Positions 40,584-53,117 of a stretch of DNA of 64,000 bases are shown one piece after another (the stretch's first letter is position 1; every line of letters starts with the position of its first letter). The stretch is from Procambarus clarkii (Eukaryota > Arthropoda > Malacostraca > Decapoda > Cambaridae). The notes under the pieces are model-generated. The model was not told the origin of the DNA. It did no database searches and worked only from the letters and a program-made list of their open reading frames with translations. The stretch covers positions 24,821,401 through 24,885,400 of the forward strand of contig NC_091193.1 in assembly GCF_040958095.1 (NCBI RefSeq), written 5' to 3'. Made by a program: the position numbers and the translations under genes.

Positions 40584-40821
40584 ATGAGCCAAAAGGGTCA
40601 GAAACCAGTTGGGTTGGCCAAAAGAGAGCCAGCTTGGACAGACTCTAAGCAGCAGTGGATAAGGGATCCACTGTATTTTAGAAAATCCATGCCATCTATC
40701 TTCTACTACTGATGAATATTTTCTTTAGTGCTTCAAAGGTTAAAATGCTGTACATGCATTCACAAACAAATCAAAAGTTTAAATTTGACTAAAAGAGAAA
40801 GGTAATTTAGAAAAAACATAC

Positions 40822-41039
40822 CTGATGCTATGGCACCAAATCCAGCTAATACTGCCGTTTTGTGAAGGCAATTTCCAACAGCAATCCATCTGGCAGTCTC
40901 ATCTCCTAATGTTGTTGGCTCTATAACAATAGTTGTCACACCTTTTTCCAATGCTCTTTCCAACTCCAACTCAAAAGTTTCATGGGCAGAGTCACTGTCA
41001 TACACTTCACGGATGATGGCCAGCTGAGAACAAGACTCC
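40822..41039 (-). CDS. TMEM11: TMEM11 coding exon A (first found)
   Basis: A 218-base exon with minus-strand acceptor TTTTCCAG and donor GCATCAG|GTATG. One base completes a codon from an upstream exon, 72 codons follow, and one base is carried into exon B. Peptide: ESCSQLAIIREVYDSDSAHE, TFELELERALEKGVTTIVIE, PTTLGDETARWIAVGNCLHK, TAVLAGFGAIAS. GDETARWIxVGNCLHKTAVLAG is the TMEM11 signature; the human sequence differs at one position. The hydrophobic end starts the first membrane helix. Confidence 0.96.
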
Positions 41040-41119
41040 CTGGAAAACAAAAATGAGAACTTATTCTTTTAATGACCTCAGCTGTAGAATATGCTAAATC
41101 ATTGAAGACTCCTGGTACC

Positions 41120-41290
41120 GTTATACCTAAGCTATACCTGATCAACCAGGCTGTGACTCATACGTCAGGCTGCGAGCAGCCGCGTCCAACAGCTTGGTTG
41201 ATCAGTCCGGCAACCAGGAGGCCTGGTCGACGACCGGGCCGCGGGGACGCTAAGCCCCGGAAGCACCTCAAGGTAACCTCAAGGTAACCG
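41120..41290 (+). mobile_element. SINE/LINE 3'-end fragment
   Basis: GGTTGATCAGTCCGGCAACC, GGAGGCCTGGTCGACGACC, GGGGACGCTAAGCCCCGG and a CCTCAAGGTAA repeat tail. The part from GAGGCCTGG onward is shared with the SINEs at 21103 and 38208, but no tRNA head is present. It could be the 3' end of the LINE that drives those SINEs. Confidence 0.7.
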
Positions 41291-42434
41291 TGGGTATCTA
41301 TGAATAACAGTGCAATTCCTACTTCTGTATCAGTCTACATCATTTGTTGTCCACAAAATCAAGGTAAATGTGGTGGCCATGCTATTTTCATACAAAATAT
41401 TATTTTTATCATCTGTCCAGATGGCTGTAAATTTTAAGATTGCACTTTATAATCTTTACGCCACTGCCCTAATAAGACTAAAATGTAGGAAGGAAAGATT
41501 TTGTAATTTTGTGGTCATTAAGTACCCCACAAACATTGTTTTAAAAACTTTTATAGTTCTTTGTGACAGGTATTAACTAAGACTGTCTAATATTGAAAGT
41601 ACCAGTAATTCTAAATTCCCACAAACTCAAGGATATAGCTAGCAGGCACCAGGTGGCAATACCATTGGAAAACTGGCATTTTGCATAATTACAAATATTT
41701 TATTTGAACATTTGTCTCTGAATATACACTGTATTATGCAATTCTATCAGACATTTTTAATGCAAATCATTTTAGAAGTTCAGATTTAACCACTGATGCA
41801 TCACATTTATTGTGACATTCTGGCTGTGCGCTGAAAATAAAGTGTTCCAAAAACAGTATTTGTTCTTTTTGTATTGTTAATTAGCACCCAGAAAGCACAT
41901 AAATCCAAGTACAAATCTCTATCTCTTGTAGTTTAGCCGTGGTTGCCTGGAGAAGTCGTATTTTGGGGGTAAAAATTAGGAGATTTGCTGCATGGGAATA
42001 ACTTTGTTGACCTATTTTCAATGTTTCTCACTGTATTTATTTAGTTTTTTGCTCAAATAAGTTGTATCTGTGTGTAAAAAACAGTGTTTATTATGCATAA
42101 CTTTGAAATTATACATATATGCTAGTATATGTGCATAAATATTTGCATGCCATGTTTTCACTCAACTAATATTTATATATATAGGCCAACTTATAAGCCT
42201 AAATCTTATAATTAGACATAGCACACATTTTGCCTGAAATATATAATGGTAATCATTCACTTGCTGCTGTTAAACTTTCAGTGGTACATAGTATGGCAGC
42301 CCTATACATAACTAAAGCCGTGTATTAACAGGGACTCTGGTTGTTTTTTTCAAGATGGGGGATGCTTACTGGAGGTCTGAGGAAGTAAATGTGTGCCCTC
42401 TTGTATACATTGAATTTTCAATTCTTATGATATA
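41291..42434. other. AT-rich DNA upstream of TMEM11 exon A, nothing recognised
   Basis: By position this is upstream intron or 5' flank of TMEM11. I looked for a short minus-strand exon ending in a phase-2 donor and found no candidate that I would defend. Confidence 0.4.
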
Positions 42435-43463
42435 CTAACACTATCGCACCCCGGGCATGCGCGCCGCCAACTTAGAGGTCATGTGCCTGACGTGTGGGCG
42501 AGCGTGCGGGAAAGCGCACGGCAACACTGAAATGTGTATACGCGTTTCAGTTTTCTCGCCTTAATTCTCGTGCTACGTCGTTCGTTTTGGTATCATTGTG
42601 TTCGCAATAGAATTGCCTACAGGTGTATATTCATATGTCCAAAAGCCTGGCATGACTCCCAACAGCAAAGCCTAAAGTCGGCAAAAGTTACCCGTGAGCA
42701 CACAAAATCAGTAAAATGTGTATACTCGTTTCAGTTTTGTCACCTTAATTCTCGTGCTATGTCGTTCGTTTTGGTATCATTGTGTTCGCAATTAAATTCC
42801 CTACAGGAGTATATGCATATAATGTACAAAAGCCCGGCGTGCCTCCCTACAGGAAAGCCTAAATTTACCCGTAAACGAGCACCAATTGGTACACCGCAAC
42901 CTAATGTGTATACTTGTTCAGTATGATAACATCAATTTTCGTGTTACGTCTTTCATTTTGGTATCAAATTGTTTGCAATTAAAAGGCACATATTTTAAAA
43001 CTAGTCCCATAATAATAGAGTAATAACTTGAATTTTAACAAATATTTTAATTCTGTAAACTCATCACAAAATTATTTATATCTTTCCAGTGTTCTGACAT
43101 AAATGTTTGTGTTACAGCTTTCATTTTGGTACCAAGTGGTTTGCAATGTAAAGGCACGCATTTTAAAACTCACCCCAAAATAATACCACAATAAATAGAA
43201 TTTTAACAAATATTTTAAAATTTTGACCAAAAACGTATTTATAAACTTTCAAGTGTTCTGATATCAAGTTTCGTGTCACATCTTTCATTTTTATATCAAA
43301 TTGTGCACTCTAAAGGCGCTTATTTTGAAACTATCCCGAAGTCGATCGGATAAAAAATGAATTTAATACAAATATTTTTGTAATGGCGCGAGTCCTGTCC
43401 ACGGCTAGGACTCGAGAGAAAAAAATGGACGTGATCGGTGTCCAAAGCGAGCGATAGTGCTAA
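42435..43463. mobile_element. piggyBac-type tandem-unit MITE, longest copy
   Basis: Left end TAACACTATCGCACC, right end GCGATAGTGCTAAC: inverted ends of about 12 bases next to CTAA (degenerate TTAA). The inside holds five units, each with a CTCGTGCTACGTCG-like or TTCGTGTTACGTC-like word, ATTTTGGTATCA and TTGCAAT. The first two units carry the longer GTTTCAGTTTTCTCGCC form, the last three are shorter and AT-rich. No coding capacity. Confidence 0.78.
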
Positions 43464-45446
43464 CATCATCATTTCTCGGCTGGCGCATTTTCCTGCAAAC
43501 GAGTATTCTCGCCTGGCGCAGCACAGTGGTTAAGTAATGTAATCATTACATGTTTATGTAAAAAGATTAAACTTCAATGAATATTTCAGCATCTTTCATG
43601 AATATCATGACCTTATTAAGAACTAAATATGGATTGATTGCATCACGGGTGACTGAAGGAGGTATGCATCTCCAGGCACTTATCACAGTATAATACAGCT
43701 TCTGATACACACGTTTTATGAAATATACATGTTATCCTATTTAAAATAGTGTAATGTATTTATTTACATAAAACTACATTTGCTTTTTGTAACAATTTTT
43801 GTGTGTACATACAATACAGTACAATGAATAGTTACAAATTAATTAGAATTAATAAAGCAGTAAATTAGGTACATGTACACACACACACTCAACCCCAAAA
43901 ATCCATACCCCTACTGAAGGGAACATCTAAAACAGCAGAAACTTTTTGCCAATGAACAGTTCAAACATAACTGGTAATAAAGGCGCTGTACTGGCCAGGA
44001 CAGGAGCTGTTGATACAAGCAGAGATGTCTAGCATGTGCTGTGTGGATTACCTGTTGTTACCATCATTCCCTCAACTTGAGAAACACTATGTTAAGTTAA
44101 AAGTACAATTGGATTTAGTGAAAAAGCACATTTCTCATTCATGATAATAAAGCTTCAAAATCATGAACAGGTCGTAAGAAGAAAAGCAAAAATTGGAGCA
44201 TCATCAGCAAGATTATGAAGGTTAAGACAGAATTGATAGAAAAGGAACAATAACTGTGAGCAAGAACCCTTTTGCTCCCATACAAAACGAATACTGCATT
44301 GAGGAAATTATCAACGACTACAGCAAACAAGGAAAAAGGTATGAACAAACACATGGCCAATAAAGATAAGGAAGTTTTAATTGTTTCTTAGTCTAAATTA
44401 GGTACATGGACCAAGCACTCTGTAGCTTGTACAGTATAGGAAAATAAGATGTTAAAGTCAGTGGCATAGCCAAGTTCTTACATTAGGGGGAAGTGAGTAC
44501 AGTACATACCAAACCAAATATTTGTTTAAATTCATTATACATACAGTATTGTATACAGTTTGTACATGAAATAAAAACACAAAAAGATAGTTTTATAATA
44601 AATACATATCATTTGTATATAAAATAACAGTTTTATGAAAAGTTTATAAATTTAAATTGTAAATAACATCAAAACATAATAAAAACACTTGTTAGTTACT
44701 TATATTTCAAAATAAAATCCAAAGAATATGAATATAAATTATTCCACAACTGCACTACTTATTGGTAATGTCTGAGAAATATAGTATAATGTCATTAAAA
44801 GTTTAGGAAAAATAGAATGCATTACATCGGTGACCATGAACATTAGGATACTGTTGATAGTTATGTTCTCAACGCTTGAGTTGGCCTTACTGGAAGTGCT
44901 CATTATTCCTTCATACAGAACCTGTCTTTTAAAGAAAATCACTCTTGCACAATTTTGGTCAAACTGCCATTAATATTGTGTAAATGTACTGTACCTCAAA
45001 ATCCTAATTTGTTTACACCATCTGCACATGTAAAAATGCTTTGTATCTAAGCAACAAAATTTGAAAGCCACATTTTTAAAATGCTAAAATGTTTTAATTG
45101 TGTTGTAGTGCCATCCACCATTTCTACAACACAGTCTGATTCAAGAAGGGTTGACCCGACAACTCACTTGGAATGGGCCAATAGACCTTCACCTCCCCAG
45201 CCGCCCTGCTTGGACTTAACAATATACTTATTATGACTATTGGCATGTCTTTTATTTAGGCCTGATAAAAAAATTTTGCATGTACTTTGTGCTGCTTGTA
45301 ATCCATAATATCACACTTTCCAGAAAAACTTGTTGCATCATTCTCAATCAATTTGAATTACAATTACTAATGATTTGGCATATTTTTTCATAAAATTAAA
45401 AGATGTGGTAAACTGCCAGATAAAAGGGTAATTATCTAAGTAATTA
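43464..45446. other. Mostly unassigned AT-rich DNA
   Basis: The first 60 bases (GGCTGGCGCA and CGCCTGGCGCAGCACAG) resemble the end at 62630-62690, so a small terminal piece of a further repeat may be present. A CACACACACA run lies near 43879. The rest shows no gene or repeat. Confidence 0.4.
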
Positions 45447-47160
45447 CCTAAATGTAGTTACAGGATGAGAGCTACACTCGTGGGGTCCCTTTTTTCCCAG
45501 CACGCTTTGTCATATAGCGCTTTGAAACTACTGATGGTTTTGGCCTCCACCACCACCTCACCTAACTTGTTCCGTCTACCACTCTGTTTACAAAAGTGAA
45601 TTTTCTTATATTTCTCCAGCAGCTTTGTTTCGTTAATTTAAATCTATGACCTCTTGTTCTTGAAGTTCCGGGTCTCAGGAATTCTTCCCTATCAATTTTA
45701 TCAATTCCGGTTATTATTTTGGACGTAGTGATCCTATAGCCTCTTTCTTCTCTCTTCTAGTTTTTGCATATTTAATGCCTCTAACCTCTCCTCGTAGCTC
45801 TTGTCCTTCAGTTCTGGGAGCCACTTAGTGGCATGTCTTTGCACCTTTTCCAGTTTGTTGATGTACTTCTTAAGATATGGGCACCATACAACCGCTGCAT
45901 ATTCCAGCTTTGGTCTAACAAAAGCTGTGAACAATTCCTTTAGTATTTCTCCATCCATGTATTTAAAAGCAATTCTGAAGTTAGAAAGTTTAGTACAGGC
46001 TTCTCGCACAATGTTCTTAATGTGGTCCTCAGGTGACAGTTTTCTATCTATAATCACCCCTAGATCTCTTTTTTTGGCAGAATTCTTTAAAGATTTCTCA
46101 CATAATTTATAGGTTGTGTGGAGGTCTATGTTCTCCAATTCCACATTCTATAACATGGCATTTATTCACATTAAATTCCATTTGCCAAGTGGTGCTCTAT
46201 ATACTTATTTTGTCCAGGTCTTCTTGAAGGGCATGACAATCATCTAAGTTTCTTATCTTCCCTATTATCTTAGCATCATCAGCAAACATGTTCATATAAA
46301 TCTGTATTCCATCTGGTAGATCGTTTATGTAGACAATGAACATTACCGGCGCAAGAACTGAACCCTATGGTACTCCACTTGTGACATTCCTCCAATCCGA
46401 TACATTGCCTCTGATTACGGCCCTCATTTTTCTATCGGTTAGGAAATCTTTCATCCATGTTAGAAGCTTACCTGTCACCCCTCCAAAATGTTCCAGTTTC
46501 CAGAACATCCTCTTATGTGGAACTCTGTCAAAAGCCTTTTTTAGGTCCAAATAGATATAGTCAACCCAACCATCTCTTTCCTGTAATATCTCTGTGGCTC
46601 GATCAAAGTAACTGAGTAAATTCGTTACACAGGATCTTCCAGATCAAAAACCATACTGTCTGACTGATATTTATATCATTTTTTCTCCAGGTGTTCTACC
46701 CCATTTAGTTTTAATTATTTTTTCCAATATTTTGACTATTACACTTGTCAATGATACAGGTCTATAATTGAGGGGGGTCTTCCCTGCTGCCACTTTTGTA
46801 GATTGGAACTATGTTAGCCTTTTTCCACATATCAGCTACAACTCCTGTACACAGGGATGCCTGAAAAATCAGTTGAAGTGGAATGCTGAGCCTAGGTGCA
46901 CATTCTATCAGAACCCATGGTGAAACTCCATTTGGACCAACTGCTTTGTTCTTTCTTAGCTCCTTGAGCATTTTTTTCCACTTTGTCTCTAGACACCTCT
47001 ATGTGCTCTATGTTGTTCTCTGGAATTCTTATTGTGTCTGGTTTCCTGAAGATTTCATTTTGTCCAAAAAAACTTTGAAACTTTTCGTTTAATGTTTCAC
47101 ATTTCTTTTTCATTTTTCGTGTATCTGTCCCCCATTTTCAACCTCAAGGGTAGAGGCCTT
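45447..47160 (-). mobile_element. CR1/Jockey-like LINE, minus-strand copy
   Basis: Same family as 36091-37762, extending slightly further 5' (the peptide LNEKFQSFFGQNEIF upstream of the RT). Its 3' end has TAATTACCTAAATGTAGTTAC, the inverse of the family tail. It is independent of the copy at 36 kb because lesions differ. Confidence 0.85.
45734..47113 (-). pseudogene. CR1/Jockey-like reverse transcriptase, multiple lesions
   Basis: Minus-strand frames give KAVGPNGVSPWVLIECAP, WKKANIVPIYKSGSRED, MDLKKAFDRVPHKRMFW, DRKMRAVIRGN, then CEKSLKNSAKKRDLGVIID, RPKLEYAAVVWCPYLKKYI and HATKWLPELKDKSYEERL. Frame changes occur around 46550-46760, 46360 and 46145. The WKKAN block is intact here, whereas the 36-kb copy has a stop, which helps restore what the ancestral element encoded. 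Confidence 0.85.
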
Positions 47161-49610
47161 CCCGAGTTAAAAATCCAGAGATAAATTTTTGGAGCTTATT
47201 TTATCAATGAGAATTAATTTAAATTATTCACATTACCGTATATGCAGAGCAGTATGTAAATACTGTAATGCACTTGAAGCTATTTCCCTAAGCTATGTTT
47301 GGAGACCTAATAGTTCACCCAGCATGGTGCTTGCACCATTTTAAGTCTGACTATATAAATAGTAAATAGTTACTGCCAGTAAATAGTTATTGGCAACCAG
47401 AGTGAGATTGCTGAAAGAAGAATTTTGAGAAATCTTTCAGCACATGCTCCAGGTAATTTGCTGAACTAAGTAGAGCAAATTGTTTCACCACCTCACCATT
47501 TACTGTTACATACCACTAGAATGAAGAAAATATACAAGTTCTGGGGAATTTTACAGTACAATGAATAATTACTGTAAAGTACTTATTCACTTTTATTTTA
47601 GCTATTATCTCTGAAAGAAGCTGGGCTAATAAAAACTGTATTCAATCCTTTTGTATGCCAGGGTTGAAATATATTGCATGAAAATCAAAATAATAAATGT
47701 TACTCATGTCATGTATCATTTTCAGCCAACTGCATAATAAGGTTCTCAAAAACCTTCATTTATACATTGGAAACTTAAACCTTGTTAAATTTGAAGAATG
47801 TGGAAACGCCAAATCATGTTTACAAAGAGAGCGAGCCCCATCCAGAACAGAATTTGGTTTTGTTTTTTATCTTCCTCCTTTTCACTATTAGAACAGCAGC
47901 CATGAAAGTTTTACCATTGTTCAAACAGAATTTGTTGAGAAAAAGTTAATTCTTGATGCCAGTTTCTAGATCACTTCAAGCATCTGACTGATTTGCAAAA
48001 ACACAAAATGGAAAATAAAACAAAATGATCACTTTTACTGAATAAACCAGCCAATGGCTATCAATTTCATAATCACTTTATACATGTTTCTGTATGTAGC
48101 GTGTCGCACTGAAATGACATCCAGCTTCATTAGTCATAATACTGTATCGTCATTTGATGATTATCAATACTGGTGCTTGGGTTGTACAGCATTGTATACC
48201 AATGATGTTAGTATTGTATGGTTATAAAAATCTATGGCTGTAATGCACCTAACCAAGACTCACATTATTTTTATAACTGTTTACTAAGTGATGTGGGTAT
48301 CATGTTCTAAGTGCCTGAGGTTATTGTCTAATCATGAGTTGGTCATTCCCATCAGTATATGAATCCATGCCCGAGCAACATTACCAGACAGAATCATAGC
48401 TAAGGAGTGGTTTCACACTTCCATCAACCTGTGACCAGAATAGATTTACGTGGACAGGTGTACATTCAGTACAGTATTATGGTATTTTGCATGCCTATAT
48501 ATGATATTCAACCACTTGACCTTTTATTCAATTATGCATACATTTATAAAGTTAATCAACACAAATGCTACTATGTGTAGGTGTACCAGTAAAAAAAAAA
48601 ATCCAACGTAAACATAAGAGTCCTCTGCTCTTGCACCACTTTATCAAATGAGGTAATGACACCACCACCAAGCTTTCTAGTACCTGTACAGCTCACAAAA
48701 ACATAAAAAAAGAAAGAAAAAAATTGGGGGGGGGGGGAGGGTGTCCTTTCCCTACTTTTACTTTCAAATTTATCATTCTAAAAGTTATTATTTTATTTTT
48801 TATTTTTTTGCCACAGGTGGGGTGACAATTCTGATGAAAGCCAAATTTTGAGGGTTAAGACCTGGCTAATGAAGGCCTAATTCAAGTAGAAGACATACGC
48901 TCAGGAGTTAGAGCTGTGTCACACAATAGGTGTCAATTTGTTGGGTTTTCCAATGAGTGTCAATCAATGATTGCACGCAGTCTTACTGTGTTATCTTCAT
49001 CTTCTGTATAATAGTCTGCTGAAGAGATCAGGTTTTCTGAAGGTTCCACTTTATCACCTGTGTAGGTGCAGCAGCCAGGGTGCAGTAATCATCTCCTAGG
49101 GTGAAGGTAGATACTAGCAAGTCTTCTGCAGGTTCCACCTTTGGTACAGCAGACATTTTGGGTGTGAGGAATGAAGAGTAGGTATCCAATTTTATATAAT
49201 TTGCTGGTTCATTTACTTGATCTGCAAATTTCTTTCATCTTTCTGTCCCATCCATAATATTTCTTCTTTATGCTTTCCTGCATTCCTTATCGGAATAAAT
49301 AAAAATGAATGGCTACAATATATAATCACTGTATTATAAAACAAAATTGCTTTGTTAATCTTGGAAATTGTAACAATATATAATACAATATGTACATATA
49401 TATACAGTACATGGAAATTTAAAAAAAATTGCAATATATGGTTAGTACTGTACCTTATATTAAATTTAACAATCTAAAATCTAACTGAATTCTGAATCTA
49501 AAAATAATACAAATAATAAAATTGACAATAAAAATAATAACAACAACAACAAAATTAACAATAATACCTAATAATAAAAAAATTTAAATAATGACAAAAA
49601 AAAACAGCAT
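47161..49610. other. AT-rich DNA, nothing recognised
   Basis: Contains a poly-G run at 48727-48738 and A-rich tracts near 48590 and 49530. No convincing exon, RNA gene or terminal repeat. Possibly upstream intron or 5' flank of TMEM11. Confidence 0.4.
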
Positions 49611-50110
49611 TAAATGTAATAAAATGCCCTTTTCTGGGTGAGTCCCGGAGGCTTCCCAGAGCTATTCAGGCTGATATGGCATTATTAGCTTTCTGGCATT
49701 AAAGTGCATGGAATTCTTGCCTACAAGGTACTATGAGCCAGAACCTGGCCCTCCTTAGAGAGGCACACGGAGCAATGGCCTATAGAAACCCGCCATGTGG
49801 ATGGGAGCATTCTATATCTGCCATTGACCGGGTCTGGCACCCAGAAAGGTAGGCGCCCCAAAACAAACCCCCTATTCTGGTGAAAATATTGCTACCAAAA
49901 GCCAAACGAGTGGACTAAACTCCCCAAACAAAAATTAGCAAACAAGCCTGAGGTCATCACCTTGCTGCGCCGCTGTCTGTGCAACCCCACTCCCCGGGAG
50001 AGGAAAAAAGGGAGCTCCAGAACCTCGCACTGGCGATCCAACTGTCAGTTCTTAGGCTGGATGTCAAAAATACGGAAAAAACACCGCCGACCGGAGGGAG
50101 GGAGGGAGGG

Positions 50111-50210
50111 TTGCCAGCGAGCCTCCTTGACTCAACCAGAAAATGGTGTTTCATTACATTTAATGCTGGTTCTCTGGGAGGATCCCCATTGGCTACCCGA
50201 AGCTACCTCA
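50111..50210. other. Internal complementary region of DIRS copy E
   Basis: TTGCCAGCGAGCCTCC through TTTAATGCTGG, then TTCTCTGGGAGGATCC and GGCTACCCGAAGC: inverse of right end joined to inverse of left end, as in copies A and B. Confidence 0.8.
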
Positions 50211-51060
50211 CCAAAGATAAGGAAAAGTGAGGGAAGGACCAGGGAGGTGGACGCCATGTGCCCTAAACACAAAATCAAGACAACTGGCAAAACCACAGGA
50301 CCTTGTAGATGACCCGGGAGACCTGAACACTGGAACAGGACAGAAGGAAGGGAACGTGAGCAACCCAAAGCGCGTCCACGGCCACAGAGGCCATGATATG
50401 CAGACAACAGCGGAGAGTCACAACCGAACAACAATACATGATACACCCCCTGGCCAGACCAACCAAGCAACAACAAAACCAAGGACCGCTCCGGAAAGCA
50501 GCAGACCCATTCACTGCAAAAATAAGAGATGGCTTCAAATGAACCAACTTACCACCAGGATCAAACGACCAGAAAAACACCAGTGTCAGAGGAAAGCATG
50601 AAGCTCCCAGACTCGACCCTCAGAGGCCAAAGCCAATAGGAAAAAAAGAGCCCTAGACAAACAAACCGGAACCGAAGGGGCCACAACATCTGAGAAGAAG
50701 AGAAAAAGGAGAGCACCCAGTCCAAAGACCAGGATGGCCAGGCGGTGCATGAGCAGACCAGAGGTGAAACAACGCACAAGAAAGCTTGCGGAACAGAGCA
50801 GACGTAACATCAATACCGAACACAAGCTCGAGCGGATCCGCCAGCACCACACAATATGAGGCGACAGTATTCGGAATAAGATGACGGTCCTGAAACAACC
50901 ATGAAAGGAAGGATAAGACAACCCAATCAGAGACTGAAGTACATCTACGCAGTGATATGAAAAACTGGAAAAACCACCAGGAAACTTCATACTGCCGCCG
51001 AGATGAAGCATGCAGGTAGGAGACCAACAACGAAGCCACCTGTGCCCCATGCAAGTGATG
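50200..51060 (-). pseudogene. DIRS copy E tyrosine recombinase
   Basis: Minus-strand blocks: VASLLVSYLHASSRRQYEVS, FISLRRCTSVSDWVVLSFLS, PNTVASYCVVLADPLELVFG, RKLSCALFHLWSAHAPP, LLALASEGRVWELHAFL (GRVGEL box with W for G), then in other frames FGPWFCCCLVGLARG. Frame changes near 50660 and 50560. The core-binding domain (SSRRQYEVSW and following) is clearer here than in the other copies. Confidence 0.8.
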
Positions 51061-51117
51061 AGAGACTCGAGTCAGAAACTCCAGACAAGAAGACTCGAGG
51101 AAAAGAATGAACCAGCC

Positions 51118-51977
51118 TCATACCGGGCTGGACCGATCTGCTGAAAGAGACAGAACTGCGGGAAGACCCTCGGGTTCGGACACCGAGCAAGCAGCGCTTG
51201 AAACCTTAGAGGGAACTAGATGGGACTTTCGCCAGTGCACAAAAAACCCAAACCTGGCAAGCCAAGAAAGAACCAAATCCCTGGTGAGCAGACTGGCAGG
51301 TAGCCCAAACCAGCCAGTCGGCGAGGGAGGTAGAACCTGAACACCTAACAGACGCAGGCAGACCATGCGACCAGGGTATGAGTGTAAAAACATGAGGTGC
51401 CAGATTCAAACCGAAGGGAAAGCAGCAAAAGCGGTAACCCTGATGCCCCACAACAAAACCAAGCCAGTCCCTTAACCCCGGATGAATTGGGACGTGCTAA
51501 TACAGGTCCTTGAAGTCTAGGGACACCATCCAAGCGTATGGCTCCAACAGAAGACGTACCTGGGAAAGAGTAGTCATCCGAAGGGAGGGGCAATAAACCC
51601 ACGAGTTCATACGGGATAAGTCCAAAATAAACCGGAGGTCCGCACAGACCCATTTTGGGACCAGAATGAGGCGGGAACCCCACCTGAGAGACAAAGTCGT
51701 GTCGACCATGCCCAAGCAAACCCACTCCGAGATGACTCAACAGACCGCAGGAGAAGAGGCCTGATACCTGGTTGATACTGGTTGATGGGGTTCTGGGAGT
51801 TCTTCTACTCCCCAGGCCCGGCCCGAGGCCAGGCTCGACTTGTGAGAGTTTGGTCCACCAGGCTGTTGCTTGGAGCGGCCCACAGGCCCACATACCCACC
51901 ACAGCACGGCTGATCCGGAACTTCTCTTTGAAAACAGTCCAGTTTTCTCTTGAAGATGTCCACGGTTGTTCCAGCAA
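51118..51977 (-). pseudogene. DIRS copy E reverse transcriptase
   Basis: Blocks in order on the minus strand: LSLRWGSRLILVPKWVCADL (a PKWD-like region), RFILDLSRMNSW, PSLRMTTLSQVRLLLEPYAW, MVSLDFKDLYWHVPIHPGLR, DWLGFVVGHQGYRFCCFPFG, LNLAPHVFTLI, a frame change, LADWLVWATCQSAHQ and WRKSHLVPSKVSS. Motif A (SLDFKDLYWH) is intact; motif C is changed (SLADW in place of YLDDW). The recombinase begins only about 60 codons later, so RNase H is deleted. Sequence past 51770 belongs to a LINE. Confidence 0.8.
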
Positions 51978-53117
51978 TATTTCTTATAGTCCCTGGGAGG
52001 ACGTTGAACAACCGCGGACCTCTGATGTTTATACTGTACAGTGGTTCTCTGATTGTGCCTATGGCACCTCTGCTCTTCAATGGTTCTATTCTGCTTTTTC
52101 TTCCATATCGTTCACTCCAGTATGTTGTTATTTTATTGTGTAGATTTGGGACCTGGCCCTCCAGTATTTTCCATGTGTATATTATATGGTATCTCTCTCT
52201 CGTCTCCTTTCTAGAGAGTACATTTGGAGAGCTTTGAGACGATCCCAATAATTTAGGCGTTTTATCTCGTCTATGCGTGCCGTATATGTTCTCTGTATTC
52301 CCTCTATTTCAGCAATCTCTCCTGCTCTGAAGGGGGAAGCGAGTACTGAGCAGTACTCGAGACAGGACAACACAAGTGACTTGAAGAGTACAACCATTGT
52401 GATGGGATCCCTGGATTTGAAAGTTCTCGTAATCCATCCTATCAGTTTTCTGGCTGACGAAATATTTGCTTGGTTATGCTCCCTAAACGTTAGGTCGTCT
52501 GACATCATTATTCCCAAATCCTTTACATGCTGTTTTCCTACTATGGGCAGATTCGATTGTGTTTTGTACCCAGTATTATGTTTCAGATCCTCATTTTGCC
52601 GTACCTGAGTACCTGAAATTTATCACTGTCAAACATCATGTTATTTTCTGCTGCCCAATCGAAAACTTTGTTGATATCTGATTGTAATTTTTAAATGTCT
52701 TCACCAGAGGTAATTTTCATGCTGATTTTTGTGTCATCTGCAAAGGATGACATGAAGCTGTGGCGTGTATTTTTGTCTATATCTGATATGAGAATAAGGA
52801 ACAGTAGCGGTGCAAGGACTGTACCTTGAGGTACAGAGCTTTTAACTGCGCTTGGACTCAATTTTATTTGATTGACTGTTACTCTTTGTGTTCTGTTCGA
52901 CAGGAAATTGAGTATCCAGTGTCCTACTTTACCAGTTATTCCCATTGACCTTATTTTGTGTGCTATCACCCCATGGTCACATTTGTCGAACACCTTTGCA
53001 AAGTGGGGGTATACAACATCTGCATTTTGCTTTTCTTCTAGAGCTTCTGTGATTTTGTCATAGTATTCACCTAGTTGTATTCACTTAGTTGTGTTTGCGG
53101 GGGTTGAGCTTTGCTCT
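51771..53117 (-). mobile_element. Jockey/CR1-like LINE, second family
   Basis: The 3' end on the minus strand has repeated ATCAACCAGTATCAACCAG, then a C-terminal protein region and RT upstream to about 53040. The very 5' end shows GTTGTGTTTGCGGGGGTTGAGC, also at 1325. It is a different family from 36 kb by peptide and tail. Confidence 0.82.
51800..53000 (-). pseudogene. LINE reverse transcriptase and C-terminal domain, decayed
   Basis: Minus-strand frames: FDKCDHGVIAHKIRSMGITG, HWILNFLSNRTQRVTVNQIK, SVPQGTVLAPLLFLILISDI, SFADDTKISMKI (catalytic FADD), then DLGIMMSDDLTFREHNQANI, IGWITRTFKSRDPITMVVLF, LEYCSVLASPFRAGEIAEIE, NYWDRLKALQMYSLERRRER, VPNLHNKITTYWSERYGRK and ending GYVGLWAAP. Breaks at about 52690, 52520 and 52250. 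This is RT palm, thumb and the C-terminal domain of a CR1/Jockey-type LINE. Confidence 0.88.

Larger units (their letters stand above)
23179..40821 (-). other. TMEM11 intron between exons A and B
   Basis: About 17.6 kb filled by piggyBac P1, minisatellite elements V2 and V3, DIRS copies C and D, a TTAA-flanked element, a piggyBac-type MITE, a CR1-like LINE and three SINEs. It begins with a consensus GTATG donor next to exon A and ends in TTCTTCAG before exon B. Only short parts (23180-23650, 34650-35420, 37760-38205) lack an assigned repeat. Confidence 0.85.
49611..51770 (-). mobile_element. DIRS copy E (right terminal repeat, ICR, recombinase, RT part)
   Basis: Read on the minus strand: RT (51720-51118), recombinase (51060-50200), internal complementary region (50210-50111), right terminal repeat (50060-49611), ending next to a poly-A-like run. 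It keeps the 3' half and lacks gag and the left end, which makes it complementary to copies C and D. The RT-side end abuts a LINE at 51771. Confidence 0.85.

Noticed and set aside
47697..47891. 64-codon plus-strand frame
   Set aside because: No motif, no splice context and AT-rich chance composition.
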